The notes: a model not told the origin generated them from the sequence alone. DNA of 64,000 bases from RH-AL1 sp964235705 (GCA_964235705.1 CAXSDP010000010.1:18143-82142), one strand, 5' to 3'; shown: positions 42,525-51,772, counted from the stretch's first letter. Numbers and translations are program-made.

Positions 42525-43118
42525 ATGAGCGCCCCGTATCGCCTGCTCGGCATCTCCGGCAGCCTCCGCGCACGGGCCTTCTCGACGGCGGTGCTGGAAG
42601 CGCTGGCCGAAGCGTCGCTCCCGCGCGCGACCTACGAGTACGCCGACATCGGCGCGATCCCGCACTTCAACCAGGACCTGTACGTCGATCCGTTGCCGCC
42701 GGCCGTGGCGCGCTTGCGCGAGCAGATCGCCGGATCGGACGGCCTCGTCATCTCGTCGCCGGAGTATAACCACGGCGTGCCCGGCGTGCTGAAGAACGCG
42801 CTGGACTGGGCGTCGCGGCCGCACAACGGCTCGCCGTTGCGGGGCAAGCCCGTGCTGATCGTCACGTCGTCCCAGGCCTTCACCGGTGGCGTCCGCGCGC
42901 AGTACCAGATCCGGGAAGCGCTGGCCTCGGCGCTCGCCCACCCCGTCGCCACGCCCGAGATCGTGGTGGGAGGGGTCGGCGCGAAGATCGTCGATGGTCG
43001 CTTCCACGATCCCGCCACCATCGAATTCGCGTTGAACGGCTTCGCCACGATGTTCGGGGAGCTGGAACGGCGGAAGGCCGGGGACGGCGCGGCGGATGCC
43101 CGTGCGCGGCGGGCCTAG
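42525..43118 (+). CDS. NADPH-dependent FMN reductase family protein
   Basis: The 197-residue flavodoxin-like protein has the phosphate-binding GISGSLRARAFSTAVLEAL start and the SSPEYNHGVPGVLKNALDWAS motif that defines the family. It reduces FMN or quinones with NAD(P)H. ATG 42525 is preceded by TGGAGCGA; an upstream in-frame ATG at 42471 lacks a site. It could supply reduced flavin or detoxify quinones arising from the neighbouring aromatic pathway. Confidence 0.9.
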   Translation: MSAPYRLLGISGSLRARAFSTAVLEALAEASLPRATYEYADIGAIPHFNQDLYVDPLPPAVARLREQIAGSDGLVISSPEYNHGVPGVLKNALDWASRPHNGSPLRGKPVLIVTSSQAFTGGVRAQYQIREALASALAHPVATPEIVVGGVGAKIVDGRFHDPATIEFALNGFATMFGELERRKAGDGAADARARRA

Positions 43119-43274
43119 GTGTGGCGTCATCCAAGGCAAAGGTGCCCGACATCATCCCGCCGGGTTCTCCGGGGGCGGTTGAGGGCAAGTGGTGACGCCC
43201 GCTTGAGACGACGTCCGTGTCGCGAACGATCGGCGGATCAGACCGGTCGCCATTGAACCCAGGAGGAAACGCGC

Positions 43275-45020
43275 GTGTCTGGAACTTTAGAGGTCTTCGT
43301 CCCCGCCTACCGCGATGAGGAAAGCAGGGAAGGCATCTTCAGCCGCTTCGAGCCGGGCACGCGCACCCTCCCGGCGGGCTTCCAAGCGAAGCCGTGCTTC
43401 ATGCCGCTGCCCGTGGACATCGTGCTGGAGAAGGACGTCGCCGTGACCCTGCGGGACGGGGTGACGATCTACGTCGACGTGCTTCGCCCGGTCGGCATCG
43501 ACAAGGTGCCGGTGCTCGTCGCGTGGAGCCCCTACGGCAAGAGCCGAGGCAACGCCCCGCAGTACGTGGAGCTCTTCGGCTTGCTCGGCATGGACACCGC
43601 CGCGCTGTCGGGCTTGATGAAGTTCGAGGGGCCCGACCCGGCCTTCTGGTGCGCGCACGGCTACGCCGTCTGCAACCCCGACCCGCGCGGCGCCTACCAT
43701 TCCGAGGGGGACATACGGGTGTGGAGCCGGCGGGAGGGTGAGGACTACCATGACCTCATCGAGTGGCTCGGCGTCCAGGACTGGTGCAACGGCAAGGTCG
43801 GAACCACCGGAAACTCCTATCTCGCGAGCTCGCAATGGTTCGCGGCTGCGGAACAGCCGGCGCACCTCAAGGCCATCGCGCCCTGGGAAGGGATGAGCGA
43901 CATCTACCGCGATCTTGTGGCGCGCGGCGGGATCCCCGACTACCCCTTCCCACGCACCCTCGCGGCCACCTGCGTCGGCAAGAACCTTCGCGAGGATCTC
44001 GTCGCCGAGGCCGAGGGTCATCCCTTGTTGGACGAGCTGTGGGCGTCGAAGATCCCGGCGTTCGGGAAGATCACCGTGCCGGCCTACGTCGTGGCGAGTT
44101 ACTCGAACTCGATCCATACGCCGGGGACGTTTCGCGGCTGGCGCAGCATCGCCTCGACCGAGAAGTGGCTGCGCATCCACAACACCATGGAATGGCCGGA
44201 TTATTACGAGGACGGCAACCTCCACGACCTCCTCCGGTTCTTCGACCATTACCTGAAGGGCGTCGACAACGGCTGGCGGGACACGCCGCGCGTGCGCTAC
44301 GCGGTGCTCGACCTCGAGGGCGGCGACCGCATCAACCAGCCGGCGGGGGAGTTCCCGCCCCAGGAGTTCGAAGAGATCAAGTATTACCTGGACGCCGGGT
44401 CCGACGCGTTGCGGGCCGAGGCGCCGGCGGCTTCGGCCAGGGCGGTCTACGACGGGCGATCGGAGGAGGGTCACGCGTCCTTCGTCGTCCGGGTCGACGC
44501 GCCGACGTCATTCGTGGGCTATCCCAAGGTGCGCCTGTGGGTGGAGTCGGACGGTTCGGACGACATGGACCTGTTCGTCTTCCTCCAGAAGCTGAACGCC
44601 GAGGGCGAGCAGCTGGAGCAGTTCAACATCGCCAACCACGGCCCGAAGATCCAGGCGGTGACGCGCAAAGGCGCGTCGATCCTGAAGTACAAGGGCTCCA
44701 ACGGCCGCTTGCGCGTGTCCATGCGCCACCTCGACGAGGCGAACTCGACCGACGCGATCCCCGTTCACAGCTTCGATCGCGTCGAGAAGCTGAAGGACGG
44801 GGAGGTCGCGTGCGTGGACATCGACCTGTTCCCAATCGGGCTGGCGCTCCACGCTGGCGAACAGCTCCGCCTCGTCGTCAGCGGGTACAATCTGCTCGGT
44901 GGGGTCATGCCGGGGACGGAGAACGTGCCGGCCGACAACAAAGGGCGCCACATCGTCCACACCGGCGGTGGTCACGCGTCCTTCCTGCAACTTCGGATGA
45001 AGCCGGGCGCCACGGCCTGA
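43275..45020 (+). CDS. CocE/NonD family hydrolase (X-Pro dipeptidyl-peptidase-like)
   Basis: The 581-residue protein begins at GTG after a textbook AGGAGG site. It has the alpha/beta-hydrolase domain with the strand-nucleophile-helix GTTGNSYLASSQWFAA (nucleophile Ser of GNSY), preceded by CNPDPRGAYHSEG, and the C-terminal jelly-roll domain of PepX/CocE (VGYPKVRLWVESDGSDDMDLFVFLQKL). Members are esterases or amidases such as cocaine esterase. No signal peptide is visible, so it is cytoplasmic. Its place beside the aromatic cluster suggests release of an aromatic acid from an ester or amide. Confidence 0.9.
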   Translation: MSGTLEVFVPAYRDEESREGIFSRFEPGTRTLPAGFQAKPCFMPLPVDIVLEKDVAVTLRDGVTIYVDVLRPVGIDKVPVLVAWSPYGKSRGNAPQYVELFGLLGMDTAALSGLMKFEGPDPAFWCAHGYAVCNPDPRGAYHSEGDIRVWSRREGEDYHDLIEWLGVQDWCNGKVGTTGNSYLASSQWFAAAEQPAHLKAIAPWEGMSDIYRDLVARGGIPDYPFPRTLAATCVGKNLREDLVAEAEGHPLLDELWASKIPAFGKITVPAYVVASYSNSIHTPGTFRGWRSIASTEKWLRIHNTMEWPDYYEDGNLHDLLRFFDHYLKGVDNGWRDTPRVRYAVLDLEGGDRINQPAGEFPPQEFEEIKYYLDAGSDALRAEAPAASARAVYDGRSEEGHASFVVRVDAPTSFVGYPKVRLWVESDGSDDMDLFVFLQKLNAEGEQLEQFNIANHGPKIQAVTRKGASILKYKGSNGRLRVSMRHLDEANSTDAIPVHSFDRVEKLKDGEVACVDIDLFPIGLALHAGEQLRLVVSGYNLLGGVMPGTENVPADNKGRHIVHTGGGHASFLQLRMKPGATA

Positions 45021-45069
45021 TCGGCGGCGTCCAGGTTCGATCCGCGCGCGCCCACGTCCGTTTCGCCGG

Positions 45070-46326
45070 TCAACGTCCTTCTTCCAGGGCGCTGGTCGCG
45101 GCGGACGGCCGTTCGGACGTCGTCGATTGCCGCCCGAGCGCGCGCAGGGCCAGGGCGAAGGACACTTGCGCGAGGACCGCCGCGCTCGAAAGGACGAGGG
45201 CGGCGGATAGCACCGGGTCGTTGCCGAGGCTGGCGAGCGTCGTGCAAATCGCGCCGATGGCCATCTGGGTGAAACCGTAGAGTCCGGATGCCGAACCCGC
45301 GACTGCGGGATCGACACCCAGGGCCGCCGACAGGGCCGCCGGCGAAGCGACGCCGATCCCGAAGGAGAAGAGCATCATGGGCAGCACGATCGACAGGACA
45401 CTCAGGTGGCCTGTGATCGCCACGATCAAGAGAACCGCGGCTCCCAGCAGGCTCAGGAGGTTGCCCCGTACGAGAAGTCGCCTGGTGGGGATCCTGTCGG
45501 CGATCCGGCTCGCGGTCAGGCTGCCGAGCCAGAGCCCGAGGACGTTGAGCGCCAAGTACGAGCCGACCTCGCGCACGGGCCGATGGAGTTGGTCGACGAA
45601 GATGAAGGGGGCGGCGCCGACGAAGGCGTACAAGGATGTGGTCGCGCAGCCGCCCCCGACCGCGAAACCGAGGAACGCGCGGGACCCCACGAGCCGCCTG
45701 TAGCCCCGGAGCACCGATCGTCCATCGAGGGCCGTGCCGCCGCTCGTTTCCGCCAGCAAACGCCAGGTCAGCAGCAGGTAGGTCGCGCCCAAGGCCCCGA
45801 GCGCGATGAAGATCGCCCGCCAGCCCGTCGTGGCGACCAGCGCCGAGCCGATGACAGGCGCGACACCCGATCCCACGACGATCATCAGGTTCATCAGCGC
45901 GAGCCGCTTCGTCGCGTCCGAGCCGACCGCCGCGTCGCGCACGATCGCCCGCCCGAGGACCAGGCCGGCGGAGCCGCCGAACGCTTGGAGCAGCCTGATG
46001 GCGATGAGCACGTGAACGGTCGGACTGGCGGCCGCCGCGAGGCTCGCCGCGGTGTAGATGGCCAATCCGAAGAGGAGCACGGGCCGACGCCCGAAGCGGT
46101 CGGAAACGGGGCCGTAGAAGAGCTGCCCGACCGCGAGACCGAGGATGTAGACGCTGATCGTCAGCTGCATGGCGCCTGGAGCCGCCCGCAGGTTGGTCGC
46201 GGCGTCCGGCAGGGCCGGCACGAAGATGTGCATGGCCAAGGTGCCGTTGAAGGTCAGGAGCGCCAGTAACCAGAGCGGTGCGCGAGGCGCTGGTGCGGGA
46301 ATGCGGGGTTCCCGTGGTTTCGTCAC
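45070..46326 (-). CDS. Bcr/CflA-type MFS multidrug transporter
   Basis: The 418-residue membrane protein has twelve hydrophobic segments and the DHA1 signatures ALPDAATNLRAAPGAMQLTISVYILGLAVGQLFYGPVSDRFGRRPVLLFG and LLQAFGGSAGLVLGRAIVRD, placing it in the Bcr/CflA drug-exporter group. It starts with GTG. It is convergent with the CocE-type gene and could export aromatic compounds or intermediates. Confidence 0.9.
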   Translation of the reverse strand: MTKPREPRIPAPAPRAPLWLLALLTFNGTLAMHIFVPALPDAATNLRAAPGAMQLTISVYILGLAVGQLFYGPVSDRFGRRPVLLFGLAIYTAASLAAAASPTVHVLIAIRLLQAFGGSAGLVLGRAIVRDAAVGSDATKRLALMNLMIVVGSGVAPVIGSALVATTGWRAIFIALGALGATYLLLTWRLLAETSGGTALDGRSVLRGYRRLVGSRAFLGFAVGGGCATTSLYAFVGAAPFIFVDQLHRPVREVGSYLALNVLGLWLGSLTASRIADRIPTRRLLVRGNLLSLLGAAVLLIVAITGHLSVLSIVLPMMLFSFGIGVASPAALSAALGVDPAVAGSASGLYGFTQMAIGAICTTLASLGNDPVLSAALVLSSAAVLAQVSFALALRALGRQSTTSERPSAATSALEEGR

Positions 46327-46630
46327 TGATCACGCATCTTTGAGTGACGGGCCCATGGCCGCCTCGCTTAACATGGTTGCCCGCGCGGCCGAGGGAAATC
46401 GTTGGCGAGGTCGGGGATGCCGTGGAGAGGGGGGACCAAGTGCTGGGAGGTTCCGCCAGGTCTTCCCGGTCCCCGGTCGTCCCGAAGGCGCCCGACGATG
46501 GGTCGCCCGTGTCGTCGCGATCCCGCGAGGCGCCGATTTCCAAGTGACGACTTGCGAGTCAAGAGTGATCGGCAACGCGATGACTTGGCGTTCATCGTGA
46601 CCTCACGCTGATGTCAATCGCCGAAGGCTG

Positions 46631-46656
46631 GCGCGAACATCCCCTGTGGTTCGCGC
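46631..46656. promoter_or_regulatory. inverted repeat upstream of the mucR-like gene
   Basis: GCGCGAAC (46631-46638) and GTTCGCGC (46649-46656) form perfect eight-base arms around ten bases, about 65 bp upstream of the regulator start, within a gene-free stretch 46327-46721. The DNA between here and the start is markedly AT-rich for this genome (around 46680-46715), as expected for a MucR-type autoregulated promoter. No other gene was seen in this stretch. Confidence 0.35.
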
Positions 46657-46721
46657 GAAGAACATGTTGTTGGAGGTCAATGAAATCGGTAAGCGATATT
46701 GGTTTGATATAGGAGCGATTG

Positions 46722-47267
46722 GTGAGCGAAGACCTGAACGGCGGGTATGAGGGTATTGACGGATCGGAGCTGCCGAAGGTCGTCGACATCGTTTCGGCCT
46801 ATGTCAGTAACAATTCCCTGCGGGCGGCGGACCTGCCGGGCTTGATCGGCACCGTCCACATGGCCCTTCGGCAGCTCGGCGACACCCCCGCGCCGGTGCC
46901 GGACGTGCCGGCCGTGCCGGTGAAGAGATCCATCACGAAGGATTACATCATCTGCTTGGAGGACGGTAAGAAGTTCAAGTCGCTGCGCCGGCACCTCAGC
47001 TCGTCCTACAACATGACCCCCGACGAATACCGGGCGAAGTGGAACCTGCCGAGCGATTACCCCATGGTGGCCCCGTCCTACTCCGCGACCCGCTCGCGGC
47101 TGGCCAGGGACTCGGGGCTCGGCCAGATCGCGGCGTCGCAGGCGAGGGCGGCCCGCAAGGGCTCCGGCGCGGTCGAGGCCGTCGAGCCGGACGCGGGGGC
47201 CGCTGGATCGGACGAAGGTCGGGCCGTTTCGAGGAAGGGTCGCGGCCGTCCCCGCAAGGCCGCCTGA
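46722..47267 (+). CDS. mucR: MucR/Ros-family transcriptional regulator
   Basis: The 181-residue protein has the MucR N-terminal helices (VVDIVSAYVSNNSLRAADLPGLIGTVHMAL) and the Ros-type DNA-binding domain CLEDGKKFKSLRRHL...MTPDEYRAKWNLPSDYPMVAPSYSATRS. Of the four zinc ligands of Ros, only C78 and H91 remain; the second Cys is Asp81 and the second His position is Ser/Tyr. A C-terminal extension ends KGRGRPRKAA, an AT-hook-like motif. GTG 46722 is chosen because AGGAG lies six bases upstream; TTG 46719 is too close. MucR proteins are global regulators of exopolysaccharide, motility and envelope genes. Confidence 0.92.
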   Translation: MSEDLNGGYEGIDGSELPKVVDIVSAYVSNNSLRAADLPGLIGTVHMALRQLGDTPAPVPDVPAVPVKRSITKDYIICLEDGKKFKSLRRHLSSSYNMTPDEYRAKWNLPSDYPMVAPSYSATRSRLARDSGLGQIAASQARAARKGSGAVEAVEPDAGAAGSDEGRAVSRKGRGRPRKAA

Positions 47268-47300
47268 TTTCGGGCCGCCTGACTTCCGGCACTCTGATTT

Positions 47301-47323
47301 CGGGCGGTCGAGGCCACCGCCCG
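47301..47323. terminator. GC-rich stem-loop after the mucR-like gene
   Basis: CGGGCGGT (47301-47308) pairs perfectly with ACCGCCCG (47316-47323) around a seven-base loop, 34 bp after the stop codon. There is no T-run, so an intrinsic terminator is only a possibility. Confidence 0.35.
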
Positions 47324-47484
47324 CCCGGCGAGCGTGACGACGCCGGGTCCGCGTCTCGCTTTCCACCTCCCTGGGTCGCTTTCCACCTGTGATCGCGCGA
47401 ACCGGATGCCCGCGTCATCCATTGATGGTTCGTTCGACGCCTCATCGTCGGGGCCGTACCGATCGCCCCTTGGAGCTTCATCCC

Positions 47485-48087
47485 ATGAATTCGACCGCCC
47501 GGCGTCCCGCCGCCGCCCCGCTCGCCACCATCCCCCTCGCCGTCCTGCTGTTCGCGACCGCGGCGGTGCCGATCGCCGTCCTGTCGGCCGGACCGGCCCT
47601 GGCGCAGGCCAAGGACAACGCGGTTCCTGCCGACGCGGAGCCCAAGCAGGTTCCCCTGACCCAGAAGCAGATCGACGGCGTGATCGCGGCGCAGAAGGAG
47701 ATCCGGGCGATCGAGTCCAAGGTGCCGGACAAGGACGCCGACAAGGACGATCCGAAGACGGACGCCGCCGTCGCCGCCGCGGTGAAGAAGAACGGCTTCG
47801 CCAGCGTGGAGGATTTCGCCAACACCAGCTTCAGCGTCGGCATGGTTCTGGCCGGCGTGGACCCGCAGACCAAGCAATATGTCGGGGCCGACGCGGTCAC
47901 CAAGAAGCAGATGAGCGATATCCAGGCCGACACGACGATGTCGGCCAAGGATAAGAAGGACGCCCTCGACGAGTTGGGCGCGGCGTCGAAGCAAACCCCC
48001 ACCGTAAAGCCGATCGAGGGCAACATCGCGCTGGTGTCGAAGAACTACGATGCGCTGAACGCCGCGTTGCAAACGGACACGGAGTGA
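47485..48087 (+). CDS. secreted helical hypothetical protein (200 aa)
   Basis: The product has a long signal peptide (LATIPLAVLLFATAAVPIAVLSAGPALAQ) and a charged, Lys/Asp-rich helical mature part with LTQKQIDGVIAAQKEIRAIESK and NGFASVEDFANTSFSVGMVLAGVDPQTKQYVG. Similar helix-rich periplasmic proteins are common in Hyphomicrobiales but have no assigned function. The ATG at 47485 begins the signal peptide. It stands between the mucR-like gene and an EAL-domain gene. Confidence 0.75.
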   Translation: MNSTARRPAAAPLATIPLAVLLFATAAVPIAVLSAGPALAQAKDNAVPADAEPKQVPLTQKQIDGVIAAQKEIRAIESKVPDKDADKDDPKTDAAVAAAVKKNGFASVEDFANTSFSVGMVLAGVDPQTKQYVGADAVTKKQMSDIQADTTMSAKDKKDALDELGAASKQTPTVKPIEGNIALVSKNYDALNAALQTDTE

Positions 48088-48175
48088 GATTTGTCGGACG
48101 ACGTCCTTTCCGTTTCTTAAAATATGACACATAAGGTCTCGTGATTCGAGGTGCGAACCTCGCGGAGGCGGGCCC

Positions 48176-49375
48176 ATGGTTAAGACCTACCAGCACGCCG
48201 CGCCGACGATCCTGCCGCGGGGGCAGGCGACGTCGGCGCTGCGGCGCGGCCATGTGAAGGCGTTGTTCCAACCGATCGAGGCCTTGCAGACCGGCCACTG
48301 CGCGCGGTTCGAGGCGCTGGCCCGGCTCTCGCACGAGGGCCGGGACTACCCGCCGGACAGCTTCCTCGGCGCCTTCGACGACGACGACCGGCTCTGCCTG
48401 TTCGGTGCCATGTTGGGCGAAGGCATCGCCCTGATGAAGGGCCACGGGACGACCGACGCGACGGCGCGCCTCAGCGTCTCGATCAACGTCGAGGTGTCGC
48501 TCATGATGAGCGCCGACTTCGTCGACGTCCTCCGCTACATCCTCGATCGCCACGGGTTCGCCGGCGAGCGCGTCGTGCTCGAGATCCTCGAGAACCAGGA
48601 CGTGCCCGATTGGGTCGCGCTCAAGGCGCGGCTCGAGACCGTGCGGGCGCTCGGCCTGTCGATCGCGCTCGACGACATCGGCAGCGCCTACGCCTCGCTC
48701 GTCAAGATCAAGATGCTGCCGGTCGACATCATCAAGCTCGACCGCTCGTTCATCCGGGACCTGGAGCAGCATCCCGAGGACCTGATGTTCGTGATGAGCG
48801 TGCTCTCGCTGGCGCACGGGCTCGGCAAGACGCTCGTCGTGGAGGGTATCGAGACGCCGGAGGCCTACGACGCCTTGAGGATCATGGGCGTCCAGTACGG
48901 GCAGGGCTTCGGTATCGCGCCGCCGATGCCGGCCGGGGCGGTCGCCGGCTGGCTCGCCGGCCGGGGCGTCCGGGAGGTGAGCCGCGTGCCCAGCTGCATG
49001 CTCGGGGCCTACGCCGCCCACCTCACCGTCATCGAGTCCTGCCGGGCGTTGCGCAGCCAGCCGCTGCCGGTGCACTGGACCGGCGGACCGACCGACCATC
49101 TTTGCTGCGTCATCGGCGAATTGTTCTCCGCGCGCGGGTGGCACGACACGCCGGCCGGCGTGGCGCACACGGCCTTCCACGACGTGCTGCCGCTGTACCG
49201 GAGCGACCCGGAGCGCTGGGACGAGGGCGCCGCCGCGTTCCGCGCGGCGATGGCCGAGGCGATCGCCGCCCGGCCGGGTGAGGTCGGCTGCGGGGTCACG
49301 ATCCCGGCCGGTCGACGCGGCTCGCGGCGTCGCGCTCGCGCCGACGAGGCGGCCCACCGGCCCGCCGCCGGCTAG
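48176..49375 (+). CDS. EAL-domain c-di-GMP phosphodiesterase with CZB-like C-terminal domain
   Basis: The EAL domain (about residues 24-265) keeps its catalytic residues: E46-A-L, N104, E136 of LEILE, D166-D167 of LDDIGS, K187 of IKLD, E223/E226 of VEGIE and Q243, so it probably hydrolyses c-di-GMP. No membrane segment or PAS/GAF sensor is present. Residues 278-375 form an extra helical domain with H282, the HxxCxxG arrangement H308-C311-G314 and H331/H335, resembling the zinc-binding CZB domain of chemoreceptors and DgcZ. The last 25 residues are a basic tail. The domain match is by eye. Confidence 0.85.
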   Translation: MVKTYQHAAPTILPRGQATSALRRGHVKALFQPIEALQTGHCARFEALARLSHEGRDYPPDSFLGAFDDDDRLCLFGAMLGEGIALMKGHGTTDATARLSVSINVEVSLMMSADFVDVLRYILDRHGFAGERVVLEILENQDVPDWVALKARLETVRALGLSIALDDIGSAYASLVKIKMLPVDIIKLDRSFIRDLEQHPEDLMFVMSVLSLAHGLGKTLVVEGIETPEAYDALRIMGVQYGQGFGIAPPMPAGAVAGWLAGRGVREVSRVPSCMLGAYAAHLTVIESCRALRSQPLPVHWTGGPTDHLCCVIGELFSARGWHDTPAGVAHTAFHDVLPLYRSDPERWDEGAAAFRAAMAEAIAARPGEVGCGVTIPAGRRGSRRRARADEAAHRPAAG

Positions 49376-49395
49376 CGTTCCCGGGGCGGGCGCGG

Positions 49396-50142
49396 TCAGC
49401 CGCCCATCCGGGCCATCAGCGCGTCCGACACCTCGAAGTTGGCGTAGACCGTCTGCACGTCGTCGTTGTCCTCCAGCGCCCCGACCAGCTTGAGGATCTT
49501 CTCGCCCGCCTCGTCGTCGACGGCGATCGAGGTTTGCGGCCGCCACACCAGCTTGGCCTGGCGCGGTTCGCCGAAGCGGCCCTCCAGCGTCTGAGCCACC
49601 TCGCGCAAGCCCTCCAGCGACGTCACCACCTCGTGGCCGTCGGCGCTGGAGGCGACATCGTCGGCGCCGGCCTCCAGCGCCGCCTCCATCATCTGGTCCT
49701 CCGTCGCCGCCTTCGTTTCGAACTCGATGAGCCCGATGTGGTCGAACATGAAGGACACCGCGCCGGACTCGGCGAGCGCCCCGCCGGCCTTCGTGAAGTA
49801 GGAGCGCACCTCGCCGGCCGTCCTGTTGCGGTTGTCGGTCAGGGCCTCGATGATCACCGCGACGCCGCCCGGCGCGTAGCCTTCGTAGCGGACCTCGTCG
49901 TAGGTCTCGGCGTCGGCGCCGGACGCCTTCTTGATGGCGCGCTCGATGTTGTCCTTGGGCATGTTCTCCGTCCGCGCCGCGATGACGGCGGCCCTGAGCC
50001 GGGCGTTCATCGCCGGGTCGGGCAGGCCCATCTTGGCCGCGACCGTGATCTCGCGCGCGAGCTTGGAGAAGAGCTTGGAGCGGATCGCGTCCTGCTTGCC
50101 CTTCTTGTGCATGATGTTCTTGAACTGACTATGGCCGGCCAT
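49396..50142 (-). CDS. YebC/PmpR family DNA-binding/translation-associated protein
   Basis: The 248-residue protein starts MAGHSQFKNIMHKKGKQDAIRSKLFSKLAREITVAAKMG and contains the family segments NIERAIKKASG, YEGYAPGGVAVIIEALTDNRNRT and GGALAESGAVSFMFDHIG. Homologues act as transcriptional regulators, and some help ribosomes through proline stretches. It is a cytoplasmic, nearly universal protein; in many alphaproteobacteria it lies near ruvC, which is not in sight here. Confidence 0.95.
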   Translation of the reverse strand: MAGHSQFKNIMHKKGKQDAIRSKLFSKLAREITVAAKMGLPDPAMNARLRAAVIAARTENMPKDNIERAIKKASGADAETYDEVRYEGYAPGGVAVIIEALTDNRNRTAGEVRSYFTKAGGALAESGAVSFMFDHIGLIEFETKAATEDQMMEAALEAGADDVASSADGHEVVTSLEGLREVAQTLEGRFGEPRQAKLVWRPQTSIAVDDEAGEKILKLVGALEDNDDVQTVYANFEVSDALMARMGG

Positions 50143-50247
50143 GCCGATGTCCCTGTCCGATGGTTCGTGCGTTCGGTCCTGCTTAGCCGCGCGCGGCGTG
50201 GAAGGGAAGAACGCCATGGTCCGAGCGGATGGGTTGCGAGGGACGGG

Positions 50248-50910
50248 CTACTCGCCGATCCGCGCCATCGCCGCCTTCTGGGCCGGGCGGGCGCGGGCGC
50301 GGGCGAGCCAGTCGGCGAGTTTGGGCCGGGCCTCGCCGCCGCGACCCCGCTTGCGTTCCAGCGCCATGGCGACCGGCACGCTCATCTGGATGTCGGCCGC
50401 CGTGAAGGCGTCGCCGGCGAACCATGGCCGCCCCGCGAGTTCCGCTTCCAGCCAATCGAGCGCCCGCTCGATCGTCGGCTTGAGATAGAGGGCGTTCACC
50501 GGCGCGCTCACCAGCGCCACGAGCGGGCGCGCCAGCCGCGGCGCCTTGGCCGCCATGGTGGCGAAGATCAGCCGCGTCACGAGCGGCGGCATCATCGACC
50601 CTTCCGCGAAGTGGAGGAAGGTCGTGTAGGCGACGCGCTCGGGCGTGCCCGGCGCCGGGCGCAGCCGTTGCCCCTCGCCGTAACGGTCGATCAGGGTGTC
50701 GATGATCGCCCCCGACTCGATCAGGATGGTCGAGCCGTCGACGACGATCGGCGCCTTGCCGAGGGGATGCACCGCGCGCAGGTCGCGCGGCGCCAGGCTG
50801 GTGCGCTTGTCGCGGGCGTAACGCTTGACCTCGTAAGGCTGGCCCAGCTCCTCCAGCAGCCAAACGATGCGCTGCGAGCGCGAGCGCTCGAGATGGTGGA
50901 CGACGATCAT
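50248..50910 (-). CDS. glutathione S-transferase family protein
   Basis: The 220-residue protein has the thioredoxin-like GST N-domain (MIVVHHLERSRSQRIVWLLEELGQPYEVKRY, HPLGKAPIVVDGSTILIESGAIIDTLIDRYG, with the ES pair that binds glutathione) and a helical C-domain (WFAGDAFTAADIQMSVPV). The catalytic N-terminal residue is probably the Ser in RSRSQ, as in the beta/theta-like group. Substrate unknown. Confidence 0.9.
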   Translation of the reverse strand: MIVVHHLERSRSQRIVWLLEELGQPYEVKRYARDKRTSLAPRDLRAVHPLGKAPIVVDGSTILIESGAIIDTLIDRYGEGQRLRPAPGTPERVAYTTFLHFAEGSMMPPLVTRLIFATMAAKAPRLARPLVALVSAPVNALYLKPTIERALDWLEAELAGRPWFAGDAFTAADIQMSVPVAMALERKRGRGGEARPKLADWLARARARPAQKAAMARIGE

Positions 50911-51007
50911 CGGTTCTCCCCCGCGCCGGCACGGCCGCGCTGCCATGGAAACACCCCGATGCCTGCGTAGCCGGGGGTTCGCATCTGGCCAACCTACAAG
51001 GATTCCC

Positions 51008-51208
51008 ATGGCTGAAGGCGGACCCTTGCCCACCCCTGACGATCTGCCGCTGGAGCTCACCGCGCCGGCGATCCAGCGGCTGGCGCGCAAGGGCATCGAC
51101 CGGCAGCTCACCGAGCGCGAACGCGTCGACCTGTGCCGCTGCGTGGTCTTCCACATCGACGCGATCCTGCGCGAGCGTCGCGTGCCCAAGGTCCCCGGCA
51201 AGGCGTGA
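51008..51208 (+). CDS. small hypothetical protein (66 aa)
   Basis: An AAGGA site precedes the ATG. The product begins with a Pro-rich stretch and continues LTAPAIQRLARKGIDRQLTERERVDLCRCVVFHIDAILRERRVPKVPGKA, a soluble helical segment with CRC. It is divergent from the GST gene and ends 16 bp from the convergent DUF2721 gene. No family with known function was recognised. Confidence 0.65.
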   Translation: MAEGGPLPTPDDLPLELTAPAIQRLARKGIDRQLTERERVDLCRCVVFHIDAILRERRVPKVPGKA

Positions 51209-51224
51209 CGGCGGGGCGCCCGCG

Positions 51225-51701
51225 CTATCCGTCCATCCCGTTGATGTGCGCCTCGACGTCAGCGCGGACGCCCCGGCTCGCCCACAGCACCTCGGTGAGG
51301 AAGGCGGCGAGCGCGCCGATGGTGCACAGGATGGCGATGCCGAAGAGGAAGAACAGGAGGCCGACCGTGGCCCTGGCCCGCAGCAGGCCGAGGAACAGGG
51401 CCAGCACGGTGCCGCAGGTGCTGGCGCCCGACAGGGCGCCGAGGATCACGGCGGCATCCAGCATGTGCGAGCGCCGCCGAAGGTAGGACAGCCGGCGCTC
51501 GACGGTCGCCCGGGCCGCGCCGTCGGTCTCCGCCGTCGACGCGCGCTCGGCCAGGGTCTTCACCTGGTCGGAGATCCGCGCGAGCCGCGTGTTGAACACG
51601 CCGAGCAGGCTGGCGATCGCGGTCAGCAGGAAGATCGGCGTGAGCGACGATTGGATGACGCGCACGATCGCGTCGAGGCTGGTGGCATCGGGGTCTAGCA
51701 T
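51225..51701 (-). CDS. DUF2721 family membrane protein
   Basis: The 158-residue protein has the DUF2721 pattern: an N-terminal VIQSSLTPIFLLTAIASLLGVFNTRLARISDQVKTL segment, a charged RRLSYLRRRSHMLDAAVILG helix and two further membrane segments (CGTVLALFLGLL, LLFFLFGIAILCTIGALAAFL). Function unknown; members are inner-membrane proteins of two to three segments. Confidence 0.85.
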   Translation of the reverse strand: MLDPDATSLDAIVRVIQSSLTPIFLLTAIASLLGVFNTRLARISDQVKTLAERASTAETDGAARATVERRLSYLRRRSHMLDAAVILGALSGASTCGTVLALFLGLLRARATVGLLFFLFGIAILCTIGALAAFLTEVLWASRGVRADVEAHINGMDG

Positions 51702-51772
51702 GCCCCGTGATGATCGCGGGGAGGGGGCCGTGTCAACGCGGGGGCGCGCGGATCGCCGGCGCGGGATGCCAC

